A stretch of DNA of 64,000 nucleotides from Maribacter sp044594925 (GCF_044594925.1 NZ_CP138991.1:1860001-1924000), one strand, 5' to 3'. Counted from the stretch's first letter, positions 7,084-15,802 are shown. Notes: a model not told the origin generated them from the letters alone. Numbers and translations: made by a program.

Positions 7084-8556
7084 CTATCTGCTGTAATTCG
7101 GGGATTCTTTGGTGATGGTAACATCATGCGGATGGCTTTCATTAATACCACTTGCCGTTATTTTTACAAATCGTCCGTTTTCTTTTAAATCGTTCACATC
7201 CTTGGCGCCACAATAACCCATTCCTGCGCGTAGACCACCCACAAACTGATGAATGCTTTCGAACAAATCTCCTTTGTAGGGGACGCGACCAACAATACCT
7301 TCCGGAACCAATTTTTTAATATCATCTTCTACATCCTGAAAATATCTATCCTTACTTCCTTGCTTCATCGCTTCAACAGAACCCATACCGCGATAAGATT
7401 TAAATTTTCTTCCCTCGTATATAATAGTTTCACCCGGAGACTCTTTAGTACCTGCTAACAATGAACCTAACATTACCGTATCCGCACCGGCCGCAATGGC
7501 CTTTGGAATATCTCCTGTATAACGAATACCACCATCCGCAATCACTGGAACCCCTGAACCCTTTATCGCCGCAGCAACTTCTAGTACCGCAGAAAATTGC
7601 GGAAAACCAACTCCCGCAACAACCCTTGTCGTACAAATAGAACCAGGGCCTATACCAACCTTTACAGCGTCAGCACCAGCTTCTACTAAATACTTAGCCG
7701 CCTCCCCTGTTGCAATATTACCTACGATAACGTCTAAATCCGGAAAGCGCTTTTTAACCTCTTTTAAAACAGCAACCACTCCTTTGGTATGCCCGTGCGC
7801 CGTATCTATAACAACGGCATCTACACCTGCATTGACTAAGGCTTCTGCCCTATACACTGCATCGCCAGTAACTCCCAAGGCAGCAGCCACTCTTAAACGA
7901 CCGTACTTATCCTTATTTGCACTTGGCTTTTGTGTAAGTTTTGTAATATCCCTAAACGTAATAAGGCCTACTAGTTTGTTATCCTTATTCACAACTGGGA
8001 GTTTTTCTATTTTATGCTCCTGTAAAATATCTTCGGCTTCGGAGAGTGATGTTCCTTCCGCTGCAGTAACTAGATTTTCTGAAGTCATTACTTCCGAAAT
8101 AGGTCTTTCATTGTTTTTTTCGAAACGTAAATCCCTATTGGTCACAATACCAATAAGTTTTCCTTCTGCATCCACTATCGGAATTCCACCGATACTATGC
8201 TCTTTCATATTAGCCTTAGCGTCACTTACTTTAGAATTCAAAGGCATGGTAACGGGATCCAAAATCATACCACTTTCCGCGCGCTTTACTTTTCTAACCT
8301 TTATCGCTTGCTGCTCAATGGTCATATTCTTATGTAATACACCAATACCACCTTCCTGGGCAATAGCAATGGCCATTCTAGATTCGGTTACCGTATCCAT
8401 GGCAGCGGAAACAATGGGTACATTAATAGTAATGTTACGTGTAAATTTTGATTTTATACTAACTTCTCTAGGGAGTACTTCCGAATAGGCTGGGACTAAG
8501 AGTACGTCATCATAAGTAAGACCTTCTCCGAGAATTTTGTTTAGGTGAGCTTCCAT
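7084..8556 (-). CDS. guaB: Inosine-5'-monophosphate dehydrogenase
   Basis: The ATG at 8556 gives 490 residues (MEAHLNKILGEGLTYDDVLL), matching the family; an upstream extension of nine codons is unlikely. Two CBS domains (about residues 95-215) interrupt the TIM barrel. The catalytic cysteine is C308 in GPGSICTTR, followed by the phosphate-binding DGGIRYTGDI and the flap with GSVEAMKQGS. It oxidises IMP to XMP with NAD, the committed step to GMP. It is monocistronic, 69 bases from the haem-protein gene start of the next leftward operon's last member. Confidence 0.97.
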   Translation of the reverse strand: MEAHLNKILGEGLTYDDVLLVPAYSEVLPREVSIKSKFTRNITINVPIVSAAMDTVTESRMAIAIAQEGGIGVLHKNMTIEQQAIKVRKVKRAESGMILDPVTMPLNSKVSDAKANMKEHSIGGIPIVDAEGKLIGIVTNRDLRFEKNNERPISEVMTSENLVTAAEGTSLSEAEDILQEHKIEKLPVVNKDNKLVGLITFRDITKLTQKPSANKDKYGRLRVAAALGVTGDAVYRAEALVNAGVDAVVIDTAHGHTKGVVAVLKEVKKRFPDLDVIVGNIATGEAAKYLVEAGADAVKVGIGPGSICTTRVVAGVGFPQFSAVLEVAAAIKGSGVPVIADGGIRYTGDIPKAIAAGADTVMLGSLLAGTKESPGETIIYEGRKFKSYRGMGSVEAMKQGSKDRYFQDVEDDIKKLVPEGIVGRVPYKGDLFESIHQFVGGLRAGMGYCGAKDVNDLKENGRFVKITASGINESHPHDVTITKESPNYSR

Positions 8557-8624
8557 TGCAATTAAGGATTTAATTGCGTGCAAATGTAGTAATAATTATT
8601 GGTTTATTCCATTCACAGCGTTCC

Positions 8625-9080
8625 CTATTGCAAGTCATAATTCTCCCTTGCCTTCTTTGCCCAGGCCATTAAAGCTTCCTTCTCTTCTTCCGAGATATCC
8701 CCGTGGAGCAATGCATATCCACTTTCTGGCATTTCCCCTTCTTCAACCTCTTCTATTAATTCATCTAATTTATGATCTTTCTTTTTGTCCGTATAACTAT
8801 CCCAAGCAGAGACATTGAAATGCTCATTTCCTTCTTCAACATGGTCTGCAATCAGCAAGGAAACAGGTGAAATTTCAGCATACCAGGGATATTCTGTTTT
8901 ATTACTGTGACAATCATAACACTTGCTTTCAAGAATTGTTTTGATTTCTGCAGTGGGTTTCGTCTCCGTTTCAAAAGCAGCCACATCACGATAGGTAGCA
9001 TCATTTTTTTCGGGCCTGTAGAATTGTAAACCAATTAAAGCAATAAGCAAAACGATAAGGATTTTTTTGAAAGTTTTCAT
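8625..9080 (-). CDS. Haem-binding domain protein (c-type, single CxxCH)
   Basis: 151 residues. An N-terminal hydrophobic segment (about 7-20) targets or anchors the protein to the periplasmic side. C54, C57 and H58 form the c-type haem motif CYDCHS in the context ILESKCYDCHSNKTEYPWYAEISPVS, typical of the Haem_bd family (PF14376). The C-terminal half is very acidic. It is the last gene of the leftward imelysin-HTTM-TonB operon, 11 bases after the receptor gene. In that setting it may deliver or accept electrons during iron or haem handling (inference). Confidence 0.85.
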   Translation of the reverse strand: MKTFKKILIVLLIALIGLQFYRPEKNDATYRDVAAFETETKPTAEIKTILESKCYDCHSNKTEYPWYAEISPVSLLIADHVEEGNEHFNVSAWDSYTDKKKDHKLDELIEEVEEGEMPESGYALLHGDISEEEKEALMAWAKKARENYDLQ

Positions 9081-9091
9081 TTATTAGATTT

Positions 9092-11563
9092 TTAAATTTT
9101 AAACTGAAGTGTGGTATAAAATGTTCGTGGTTCGGAAGGAATTATTCCTGGACCGGGATACCCGGTAGCCCTACGTGTAAAGTAACTATTGTTCAGTACA
9201 TTATTGATTCCTGCCTCTAACTTCCATTTTTTATAGCCGTATGACAGTGAAAAGTCCATAATGTCATACGCAGGAATTTCTCCCTCGATACCACGTTGAT
9301 TATCGTTTAAATCTTGTGGAGCGTTGGTAGCATCTGTAAATTGATTGGACAAGTACGTGTATTGTAAACTTCCCAGTAGATTTCCATATCCAAAATTTAA
9401 ACCTGTTTTTAAGTTCACCTCAGGTATAAACTCTACTTGATTTCCTTCGACATTGGTTTCTTCTGAAGATAAATACTCGGAATTGGTCAAGGCCAAATTC
9501 ATAAAGTAATTTAGTTTTAGCTTATCGCTTGTCGGGAAAAAAGTTTCTTTTAAGCTCCAGTTGGTAAAACTTTCTAGTCCGTACATAAAAGCAGTGCCTA
9601 TATTACCTCGAAAACGAACTATACGTCCTGTTTCTACTTCCGCTCCTGCGGCATTAGTCCTAGTTTCACTTTTCAATACTTCTCCCAATCTGTTGTCGTA
9701 TAATAAACCAAAAAAACTTAAATCGTAGGACAATGCATCTTTCACCCTACCTCGTATTCCCAAATCCGCGGTAAAACCGTCTTCATCCCCAATATTCTCA
9801 TCTACTTGAAAAGAGGGGTTAACCACCCTGATATCACTAAAAGTGACGGATCGGTAATTTTGGGAGAAATTTCCATACAGTTCCGTAGTTGGAGTAATCT
9901 TATAGCTAACACCAAGCCCTAGTAAAAGAAATGTTCTATCAAATACTCTATTGTCTTCAATCTCCTCGTTCAATAGTGGATTACCTGCCAAATCCAATAC
10001 AATATCTCTATAACTCCCAATACTCTCCGTTTTTATATGTTCTAACCTAAACCCGGGAGTTACCGTAAATTTTGGGGTCATATTAAAAATATTCTCACCA
10101 AATAAGGCTAGATTAAAATTGGGGAAATCAAATTGTGATTGCCGTTCATAATTAGGGAAGTCATCATCCGCAAAAGTAAAATCAGCGTTGGTTGTGTTGG
10201 TTCCTGGACCTTGTCGCTGGTCATTACTGGTTTTATAAACCTTTGAGCCCAATAACAGGGCGGACTCCGTATCTCCCAGTTTGTAACGCGTTAATACCCG
10301 TGCCTCTGCACCCCAATTCTGAAAATTATCAACCAATAATTCTCTAGGTTCTTCAGGATCATCCGGTTGAGAAACGCGGTTGGTCCTAAACCCCAAAGCA
10401 CTTCTGGAGGCATCCAATCCAAAAACGTTTAAACTAAAATCAGTCTTATTAGAAAACTTATGATCCAAACGAAGCGAATATAGTTTCCAATCTACATCAA
10501 ACCAATTTCTATCCCTATTACTAAAAGTAGGGTCGGCTATGAATTGTGCGTCGGTTAATCCACCAGGTTGCTTGGCCAAGTAATTTAAAAACGTAGTTTC
10601 TAAGGTAAGCTTTGTTCTATCAGTAAGTTGATATCCTATATGGGCAAAATAATTCCTACTATTAAAATCCGAATTTGGTCTGAATCCATTTCCTTCTTTG
10701 TAATGAAAATAGGTGTAGTAACTAAGTTTACCTACTGTACCACTTAAACTATTAAAGCTGGTCTTGAGATTATAGGACCCTAAGGTTTGTCTGCTTACCC
10801 ATTCTACTTTTTTTGATGCGTTCGGTTTCTTAAACTTAAAATTCACCAAACCACCAAACTGCGTACCATACTGCAGGGAGGCTGCACCTCTAACGACCTG
10901 AATTTCCTCTAAAGCCTCTGCGGGTGGCGTATAATAGCTCTCTGGATATCCTAAAACATCCGCACTAATATCATAACCATTTTGGCGGGTATTAAAATTT
11001 GCCGTTCTATTAGGGTCTAAACCTCTGCCGCCTATATTTAATTGTAGTCCGGCATCTCCGTTATCATAGATATTTAGACCTACTACTTGACTATAGATTT
11101 GTCTGGGATTATTCGCCGCTAAATTGCCTGTTATCCCATCCAATAAAACTACTTCGCTCTTTTTTCCTGCATAAATAGCAGTCCCTTCTACCTTTTTCAG
11201 TTGTTTTAATGCAAAAACCTGTTCTCGTTTTTGCAGCAATACCACTTCAGAAAGGTTTTCCGCTTGAAGTTTTTGTAATTGAATATCGATAGAAAAGGCT
11301 TTATCAAAAGTTAGTTCCTTCTCCAGAACCTCATACTCATAAGCAAAAACTACAATTGAATACTTACCGCCAGGAACGTTTTTAAACTCAAAACGACCAT
11401 TAGTATCCGTCATTTCTAAACGTTCCAATTGACGAATATATACTTCTACATCAGAAAGCGGCCTACCCTCCTTATTCGTTATATTTCCAGATATGCTCAA
11501 TTGCCCCCAAACCGGGAAGGACAATAACAAAAAGAGTAATCCACTAAATTCCTGTAATCTCAT
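9092..11563 (-). CDS. TonB-dependent outer-membrane receptor, FecA-like
   Basis: The ATG at 11563 gives 823 residues starting with a signal peptide (MRLQEFSGLLFLLLSFPVWG). A carboxypeptidase-like regulatory domain (about 22-105, GNITNKEGRPLSDVEVYI) precedes the plug (about 130-250: SQVVGLNIYDNGDAGLQLNI, EEIQVVRGAASLQYGTQFGG). A 22-strand barrel follows and ends in the expected aromatic-rich strand TFYTTLQFKI. Such receptors import ferric chelates using TonB energy. The start lies 20 bases inside the upstream HTTM gene, so translation is probably coupled. The ligand is unknown; the imelysin and ferritin neighbours point to iron. Confidence 0.92.
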   Translation of the reverse strand: MRLQEFSGLLFLLLSFPVWGQLSISGNITNKEGRPLSDVEVYIRQLERLEMTDTNGRFEFKNVPGGKYSIVVFAYEYEVLEKELTFDKAFSIDIQLQKLQAENLSEVVLLQKREQVFALKQLKKVEGTAIYAGKKSEVVLLDGITGNLAANNPRQIYSQVVGLNIYDNGDAGLQLNIGGRGLDPNRTANFNTRQNGYDISADVLGYPESYYTPPAEALEEIQVVRGAASLQYGTQFGGLVNFKFKKPNASKKVEWVSRQTLGSYNLKTSFNSLSGTVGKLSYYTYFHYKEGNGFRPNSDFNSRNYFAHIGYQLTDRTKLTLETTFLNYLAKQPGGLTDAQFIADPTFSNRDRNWFDVDWKLYSLRLDHKFSNKTDFSLNVFGLDASRSALGFRTNRVSQPDDPEEPRELLVDNFQNWGAEARVLTRYKLGDTESALLLGSKVYKTSNDQRQGPGTNTTNADFTFADDDFPNYERQSQFDFPNFNLALFGENIFNMTPKFTVTPGFRLEHIKTESIGSYRDIVLDLAGNPLLNEEIEDNRVFDRTFLLLGLGVSYKITPTTELYGNFSQNYRSVTFSDIRVVNPSFQVDENIGDEDGFTADLGIRGRVKDALSYDLSFFGLLYDNRLGEVLKSETRTNAAGAEVETGRIVRFRGNIGTAFMYGLESFTNWSLKETFFPTSDKLKLNYFMNLALTNSEYLSSEETNVEGNQVEFIPEVNLKTGLNFGYGNLLGSLQYTYLSNQFTDATNAPQDLNDNQRGIEGEIPAYDIMDFSLSYGYKKWKLEAGINNVLNNSYFTRRATGYPGPGIIPSEPRTFYTTLQFKI

Positions 11564-12908
11564 CTTTAAATGGTATAATCCAATCTTTGTGTGCAAAAGA
11601 CCTTTTTACTTTGGTTAAATCCCTATTTGGGTCTATATATCTTGTACTCAATCTCCCGTTTAAACTCACTTGACAGTCTGTATAAACAGCTACTTTCTTA
11701 TGGCCATCCTTTTCAAAATGTTCTTGGAGCATATGTGCGTATTCCAGAATAAAGTCTGGTTGAAATGCCATCTGTTTTTCTTGAAAAGGTGTTAAAAAAT
11801 CTGAGTTGTCCACATAGAACCATTTACTAGTTTCGCCATCGACCACTTTAAATTGAGCATATCCAGATTTTTCCATAAGCATTACGCGCCATGAAAATCG
11901 ATAACCTTCTTCTGTCCAAAATAATTCTCCGGGATATAACAGGTAACGAAAAGGAACAGTCAATTGTATGGTAAAGAAGATAACCAACACAGCACACTTC
12001 ATACGAACAGAACGTAAGACCCGCTCTTGAAAAACTTCCTGATTATTAAAACGTGAAGTATTCCATCGAAACAGGCGAGCCACAAAACCAATAATTTTAC
12101 GGTGCAAACCGCTGTCAAAAAAGATAAGGGTAGCCACGATCATGATATAAGGAAACATACCTATTGGAAAAAGTACACGGGTAAGCACATGAAAAACAAC
12201 CACCAACACAAAAGCGTAAGACCTTGTCCTTTTATACAATAGCAAAAACGGAATAGCCAAGTCATATAGGGCACCCGTCCAGCTAAAGGCGTATTGCACC
12301 CATTCTTCGCTCAGTAGATTGCCGATAAACGGAATATCAAATTTAGAAGGAAGCCAAATTTTTAAGGGCATCGCCTTAAACAACCAATCAGAATTTAACT
12401 TTGCCAAACCCGCATAGAAGTATACGATTCCCAATACTAGTTTAAGGCTGTTTATGGTCCAAGCAGGCACATACTGAAAAGCTTTATTTGAATTTCTTGC
12501 GGCGTCTATGGAGAAGTACGCCTGCGCAGGAAGAAAAATCATCAAGAAACTAAGAACACTTACAAAGTAATAATGATTTAAATACGTGGTCTTATCCATA
12601 AGCTCTATGTAGGTAAAGCTTAAAAAGAAAACAACAATAGCTGTTTTATACTTGTAGCCCAATGCCACCATAAAGGCGGAAATTGCGCAAATAATAAAGA
12701 GGATATAAGTGTAGTTACCAATAGGTTTTACCCACTCGAAACCATAATAAGAGAAAAAGAACTTCGGTTGTATGTACAATTTATCAATCCAACCATAGCT
12801 CCAGAATCTAATAATACTCAACAGCATCATTAATCCAAATAAAATACGGAAGACCGCCAAAGGGGCGGCCTCCACAGGGGCTTTAATATGTTTATCTACA
12901 AAAGTCAT
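11544..12908 (-). CDS. HTTM-domain (vitamin K carboxylase-like) multi-pass membrane protein
   Basis: 454 residues. The N-terminal two thirds has about eight membrane helices with the HTTM pattern: RILFGLMMLLSIIRFW, ELMDKTTYLNHYYFVSVLSFLM, GLAKLNSDWLFKAMPL and FPIGMFPYIM. A soluble C-terminal part follows (about 310-454). HTTM proteins are related to gamma-glutamyl carboxylase, but no enzymatic role is known for most bacterial members. The start codon shares one base with the imelysin stop codon (TAATG), and its end overlaps the receptor gene. It is thus an integral part of this operon, possibly its inner-membrane component (inference). Confidence 0.85.
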   Translation of the reverse strand: MTFVDKHIKAPVEAAPLAVFRILFGLMMLLSIIRFWSYGWIDKLYIQPKFFFSYYGFEWVKPIGNYTYILFIICAISAFMVALGYKYKTAIVVFFLSFTYIELMDKTTYLNHYYFVSVLSFLMIFLPAQAYFSIDAARNSNKAFQYVPAWTINSLKLVLGIVYFYAGLAKLNSDWLFKAMPLKIWLPSKFDIPFIGNLLSEEWVQYAFSWTGALYDLAIPFLLLYKRTRSYAFVLVVVFHVLTRVLFPIGMFPYIMIVATLIFFDSGLHRKIIGFVARLFRWNTSRFNNQEVFQERVLRSVRMKCAVLVIFFTIQLTVPFRYLLYPGELFWTEEGYRFSWRVMLMEKSGYAQFKVVDGETSKWFYVDNSDFLTPFQEKQMAFQPDFILEYAHMLQEHFEKDGHKKVAVYTDCQVSLNGRLSTRYIDPNRDLTKVKRSFAHKDWIIPFKDEITGI

Positions 12909-14035
12909 TAATCGCCATCGGCATCAACAAAATCAATACTGATGCTCATGGCCGAAACCATATCTACTTTTAATAATGGTACCAGTTTTTGAACCTCATC
13001 ATAAGCCAAAAACATGTTGGTAGGAGGCGTATTATTCTGAATCTCGCTTCTAAAGGAAGACAAACCGATCACCATTTCCCGAGCCGTGTTAAATTGATTA
13101 TTAATGACCGCCTTTAAATCTTCCCCATCCTTGAGTGTATTTAAAGTGTCCAAGTAAGATGTTAAACTTTCTCCCGAAGTATTAGAGCCGTAATGTTTAC
13201 CATTGAAAAAATCCTGTACCGCACTTAAGCCCTCCAAAAATAAATCGTTAGCAATCTCTTGTTCATAATAAGCCTCTATATTTTCAGGCAATGGGCTCCC
13301 TGAAAAAACACCTAGAGGAATACCCATTTTACCCGCTCTTAGAAATTTCTCATAATAAAAGATATAGTCATTGACCATACGGTCTACAGATGCCGTAGCA
13401 GATGCTCCGTCATTGGCTACAAAGGTATCTCTATAACCCGCTTTCCATTCGGATAATACGTTACTAGAAAGGGCGGTCATATCATCCAAAACGGCTTGCA
13501 TGTATGATAGTAAAGCACCTCTGTCCGAGTTATTATATTTTGACACAATAGCAATATCATTGGTATCCAGACCATTGATTAAATAGTCTAGTGCCGGAAA
13601 ACCTTTGGCATCCCTGTTGGAGGACAAGCTAAGATCATATGATCCCGAGGTTATATGATCATTGATTTTTTGTGGATCCGTAGGGTAAATATTTAGGTTT
13701 AAACGAAGCCCAACCGTTTCAGCGGGCCCAATTTCGAACATAGAAACACGCTGCCAAGTTGTATACGCCGTTAGCCACGAGGCACGCAGGGCGATAAGAT
13801 TCGCCTCATTAGCGTCCGTTTTAAATAATTCGAAAGATGCGTTTAGGTCGGCCATGTCCGCAGTAAATGCTTCATACGACGGAACTATGATATTATCCGC
13901 CCAATTTGTGAGCATGGCACTTCTTTCAAAACTCAGCTCACCACTCGGATTCGTAACCGGTTCTTCACCTTCATTATCGGATGAACATGCCCAAACAAGA
14001 CACAGAAAAAACAAAATTCCAAAAATCCTCTTCAT
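12908..14035 (-). CDS. Imelysin (M75)-family lipoprotein
   Basis: 375 residues. A lipoprotein signal ends LVWAC with C17 as lipidation site. The helical imelysin domain follows (about 40-370), with LRASWLTAYTTWQRVSMFEIGP, KGFPALDYLINGL and the Bacteroidetes-type tail SISIDFVDADGD. The GxHxxE motif of canonical imelysins is replaced by GFPALD. Imelysin domains occur in iron-regulated proteins (IrpA, EfeO) and bind ferric or cupric ions. It is the first gene of a tight four-gene operon. A -7 element (14063-14070) and a 23-bp palindrome (14039-14061) lie right upstream. Confidence 0.88.
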   Translation of the reverse strand: MKRIFGILFFLCLVWACSSDNEGEEPVTNPSGELSFERSAMLTNWADNIIVPSYEAFTADMADLNASFELFKTDANEANLIALRASWLTAYTTWQRVSMFEIGPAETVGLRLNLNIYPTDPQKINDHITSGSYDLSLSSNRDAKGFPALDYLINGLDTNDIAIVSKYNNSDRGALLSYMQAVLDDMTALSSNVLSEWKAGYRDTFVANDGASATASVDRMVNDYIFYYEKFLRAGKMGIPLGVFSGSPLPENIEAYYEQEIANDLFLEGLSAVQDFFNGKHYGSNTSGESLTSYLDTLNTLKDGEDLKAVINNQFNTAREMVIGLSSFRSEIQNNTPPTNMFLAYDEVQKLVPLLKVDMVSAMSISIDFVDADGD

Positions 14036-14038
14036 AGC

Positions 14039-14061
14039 TTATTTTTATTTATTCTAATTAA
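14039..14061. promoter_or_regulatory. Operator copy O1 upstream of the imelysin operon
   Basis: Half-sites TTATTTTTAT and TTCTAATTAA are separated by 3 bases. It lies between the -7 element and the start codon, where a bound repressor would block the start of transcription. The consensus from five copies is TTATTTnnAT, 3 bases, ATCTAAATAA. Confidence 0.55.
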
Positions 14062-14062
14062 A

Positions 14063-14094
14063 CAAAAGTAAAAAAAGCAACTTAATCTTTACAA
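14063..14094 (-). promoter_or_regulatory. Promoter of the imelysin-HTTM-TonB operon
   Basis: On the minus strand, TACTTTTG (14063-14070) is a perfect Bacteroidetes -7 element. A TTG (14092-14094) lies about 21 bases upstream as a -33 element. Confidence 0.6.
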
Positions 14095-14134
14095 GGATTA
14101 AATCACTTTTTTACTAACACATACTCAACTTATA

Positions 14135-15427
14135 TTATTCTGCAGCTGCTTCTAAAGTAAATTCAAATCTTGCCGCAATAGCTTCTGCTATGGTATCCAA
14201 TGTGGCTAGTTCTACGTTCCATAGTCCGTTTTCACCATCATCCAGCAAATCAACTAAGAATGCATCTACCTCAGCTTTTGAAAAGTAAGGCTCATTAGAA
14301 CCTGGCTTTCTTGTAAATTGCAAACTATAAATAAAGCCGTAGCCTTCGGAAAGATCATGAAAAGCGGTGCCGTACGCCGGACTCTCCTGAGCTAATGACA
14401 CTTTAGCTTGCTGCAAGTAATAAACAGCGCGAATACCAATAACCTCGGAAATTTTCTTTCTCAATATCTCTGCCTGTGCATCCCTAACATCATATTCTTT
14501 GGCAACTATAGCCGCTCTTCCCAGTTTGAATGCTTGAAAAATTTCATCGGCAATCCCGGCAAAATCTTGATCGCCCTCTACTCTACCAATATATTTATTT
14601 AGAAAACTATCCGCACCTAAGTCTGCATTAGGATTTGCAGCATCAGCATTTAAACCATAAACATAGCCATACGCCTCATCCCATTTGTGCTCCATCGTAG
14701 TATAGGGTTTATCCGTTGCAGGCGTCCCCGCATCATTATTAGCTCTATTGTCCGCCTCGTCCAAAACTGCGGTGCTTAGATAATTATTAAGAGCTTGATC
14801 TGTGGCCAGCGCACCTATTAATCCTTTTGTCCATAATTGGTCATATTCCAATCCCTTTCCGTTTACATAACGTGTGGATGTCCCATCTGGAAGTTGACCG
14901 GCAGTTCCGGCAGTTGCCGCAACACCCCAACTAGGAAAAACTTCTTCTGCCTGCGCGGTTAACCATTGATCAAAATCTGCACGTATCAATGCTTGGTCAG
15001 TAGCGTTGGAAGAAAAGAAATCTGCGGATGCAGCCGTTTTACTTCTCATATTTTTATTAGAAGCATTTAATTCCGGGTTCATGAAATTTGCATCACCTTC
15101 TATATGCGCATACATTGCAAATAATTCATCAGCAGTTTTAGAAGGATTTTTTAAGGCGCTTACAATTTCATCTCCCATCTCTAATCTAGTAGTCTGCCCA
15201 GAGAAACTTACCGTACTTTCCCCGTTTCTTGTGAATACATAGGTATCAGGATTTTCAATTGCGGTTTCACATGGGGTACAACTACCACCGCAATCTACAC
15301 CGGTTTCATCACCGTTCATTACTCCATCAGCGCAAGTTGCAACTAAATCTCCACCATTATCATCTGACTCACATGAGGTTAGTAGTAATCCTCCAACTAT
15401 TGCTAGTGCAAATACAATTTTTTTCAT
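14135..15427 (-). CDS. DUF4856 lipoprotein with Cys-rich N-terminal insert
   Basis: The ATG at 15427 gives 430 residues; the signal (MKKIVFALAIVGGLLLTSC) makes C19 the lipidation site. Next comes CADGVMNGDETGVDCGGSCTPC (in parts, about 32-53), a four-cysteine insert often seen in surface proteins of Bacteroidetes. The helical DUF4856 domain then starts with YVFTRNGESTVSFSGQTTRLEMG. DUF4856 proteins often accompany imelysin-type iron proteins. The gene has its own strong promoter flanked by two copies of the 23-bp palindrome. Function is unknown; a periplasmic or surface iron-binding role is inferred. Confidence 0.82.
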   Translation of the reverse strand: MKKIVFALAIVGGLLLTSCESDDNGGDLVATCADGVMNGDETGVDCGGSCTPCETAIENPDTYVFTRNGESTVSFSGQTTRLEMGDEIVSALKNPSKTADELFAMYAHIEGDANFMNPELNASNKNMRSKTAASADFFSSNATDQALIRADFDQWLTAQAEEVFPSWGVAATAGTAGQLPDGTSTRYVNGKGLEYDQLWTKGLIGALATDQALNNYLSTAVLDEADNRANNDAGTPATDKPYTTMEHKWDEAYGYVYGLNADAANPNADLGADSFLNKYIGRVEGDQDFAGIADEIFQAFKLGRAAIVAKEYDVRDAQAEILRKKISEVIGIRAVYYLQQAKVSLAQESPAYGTAFHDLSEGYGFIYSLQFTRKPGSNEPYFSKAEVDAFLVDLLDDGENGLWNVELATLDTIAEAIAARFEFTLEAAAE

Positions 15428-15443
15428 TATTGGGCCTTTAAGT

Positions 15444-15466
15444 TTATTTAGACTTGTTTTAAATAA
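15444..15466. promoter_or_regulatory. Operator copy O2 upstream of the DUF4856 gene
   Basis: Half-sites TTATTTAGAC and TTTTAAATAA with a 3-base spacer. It lies 5 bases downstream of the -7 element and 17 bases before the start codon. Confidence 0.55.
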
Positions 15467-15471
15467 CGAAA

Positions 15472-15503
15472 CAAATCTAAGTCCTAATTCAATAACAAAC
15501 AAA
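15472..15503 (-). promoter_or_regulatory. Promoter of the DUF4856 gene
   Basis: On the minus strand, TTTG (15500-15503) and TAGATTTG (15472-15479) are 20 bases apart, a complete Bacteroidetes -33/-7 pair. It is bracketed by operator copies O2 and O3. Confidence 0.7.
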
Positions 15504-15504
15504 G

Positions 15505-15527
15505 TTATTTGTATTAAATCTAAATAA
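15505..15527. promoter_or_regulatory. Operator copy O3, just upstream of the -33 box
   Basis: Half-sites TTATTTGTAT and ATCTAAATAA with spacer TAA. It nearly matches copy O4 base for base. Confidence 0.6.
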
Positions 15528-15542
15528 AATTAATAAATTAAC

Positions 15543-15559
15543 CTTTGGGTGTGCCCAAG
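15543..15559 (-). terminator. Hairpin after the Cys/Lys-rich peptide gene
   Basis: CTTGGG, 4-base loop, CCCAAAG on the minus strand, 31 bases past the stop codon. The T-run is weak, so termination is uncertain. Confidence 0.35.
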
Positions 15560-15589
15560 TAGTAGAAGGAATTAAAAAAAGGAGTAGAC

Positions 15590-15733
15590 TTATAATTTTG
15601 GGCAACGTTTGCAGTTGCTTTTGCCCTTTTTCTTATATTTTTTACAGCATTTCTTTTTCTTATCTACCGTGTTACAATCCCCGCAATTTGCGGACATTAC
15701 CATACACGGAGTAATAAAAAATGCTGTTTTCAT
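15590..15733 (-). CDS. Cys/Lys-rich 47-residue peptide between DUF4856 gene and ferritin
   Basis: ATG at 15733, stop at 15590. The N-terminal MKTAFFITPCMVMSANC is weakly hydrophobic. The rest has two CxxC pairs (C17-C20 and C41-C44), a CC pair (29-30) and about fifteen lysines, giving a small, strongly basic, metal-binding look. It has its own -7 element (TAGTTTTG, 15759-15766) and a palindrome (15733-15755) that overlaps the start codon, arranged as at the two lipoprotein promoters. This regulatory setting is the main reason to believe the ORF is real. I recognise no family. A metal-binding or sequestering peptide is inferred. Confidence 0.6.
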   Translation of the reverse strand: MKTAFFITPCMVMSANCGDCNTVDKKKKCCKKYKKKGKSNCKRCPKL

Positions 15734-15755
15734 TATTTTTATTAAATCTAAATAA
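15733..15755. promoter_or_regulatory. Operator copy O4 at the Cys/Lys-rich peptide gene
   Basis: Half-sites TTATTTTTAT and ATCTAAATAA with spacer TAA, touching the start codon. Confidence 0.6.
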
Positions 15756-15758
15756 TAA

Positions 15759-15766
15759 CAAAACTA
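15759..15766 (-). promoter_or_regulatory. -7 element of the Cys/Lys-rich peptide gene
   Basis: TAGTTTTG on the minus strand, 3 bases upstream of operator O4. No clear -33 is seen because the ferritin terminator lies there. Confidence 0.45.
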
Positions 15767-15770
15767 CTAA

Positions 15771-15802
15771 AAAAAAGACTTCTAAATAGAAGCCTTTTTA
15801 AA
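15771..15802 (-). terminator. Terminator of ferritin gene
   Basis: On the minus strand, GGCTTCTA / TAGAAGTC followed by a run of T residues, starting about 20 bases after the ferritin stop codon. Confidence 0.75.

Noticed and set aside
7784..8488. A 234-codon open frame on the plus strand
   Set aside because: It lies wholly antisense to guaB, has low-complexity Ser/Ile/Thr composition from the opposite strand, and has no promoter or family match.
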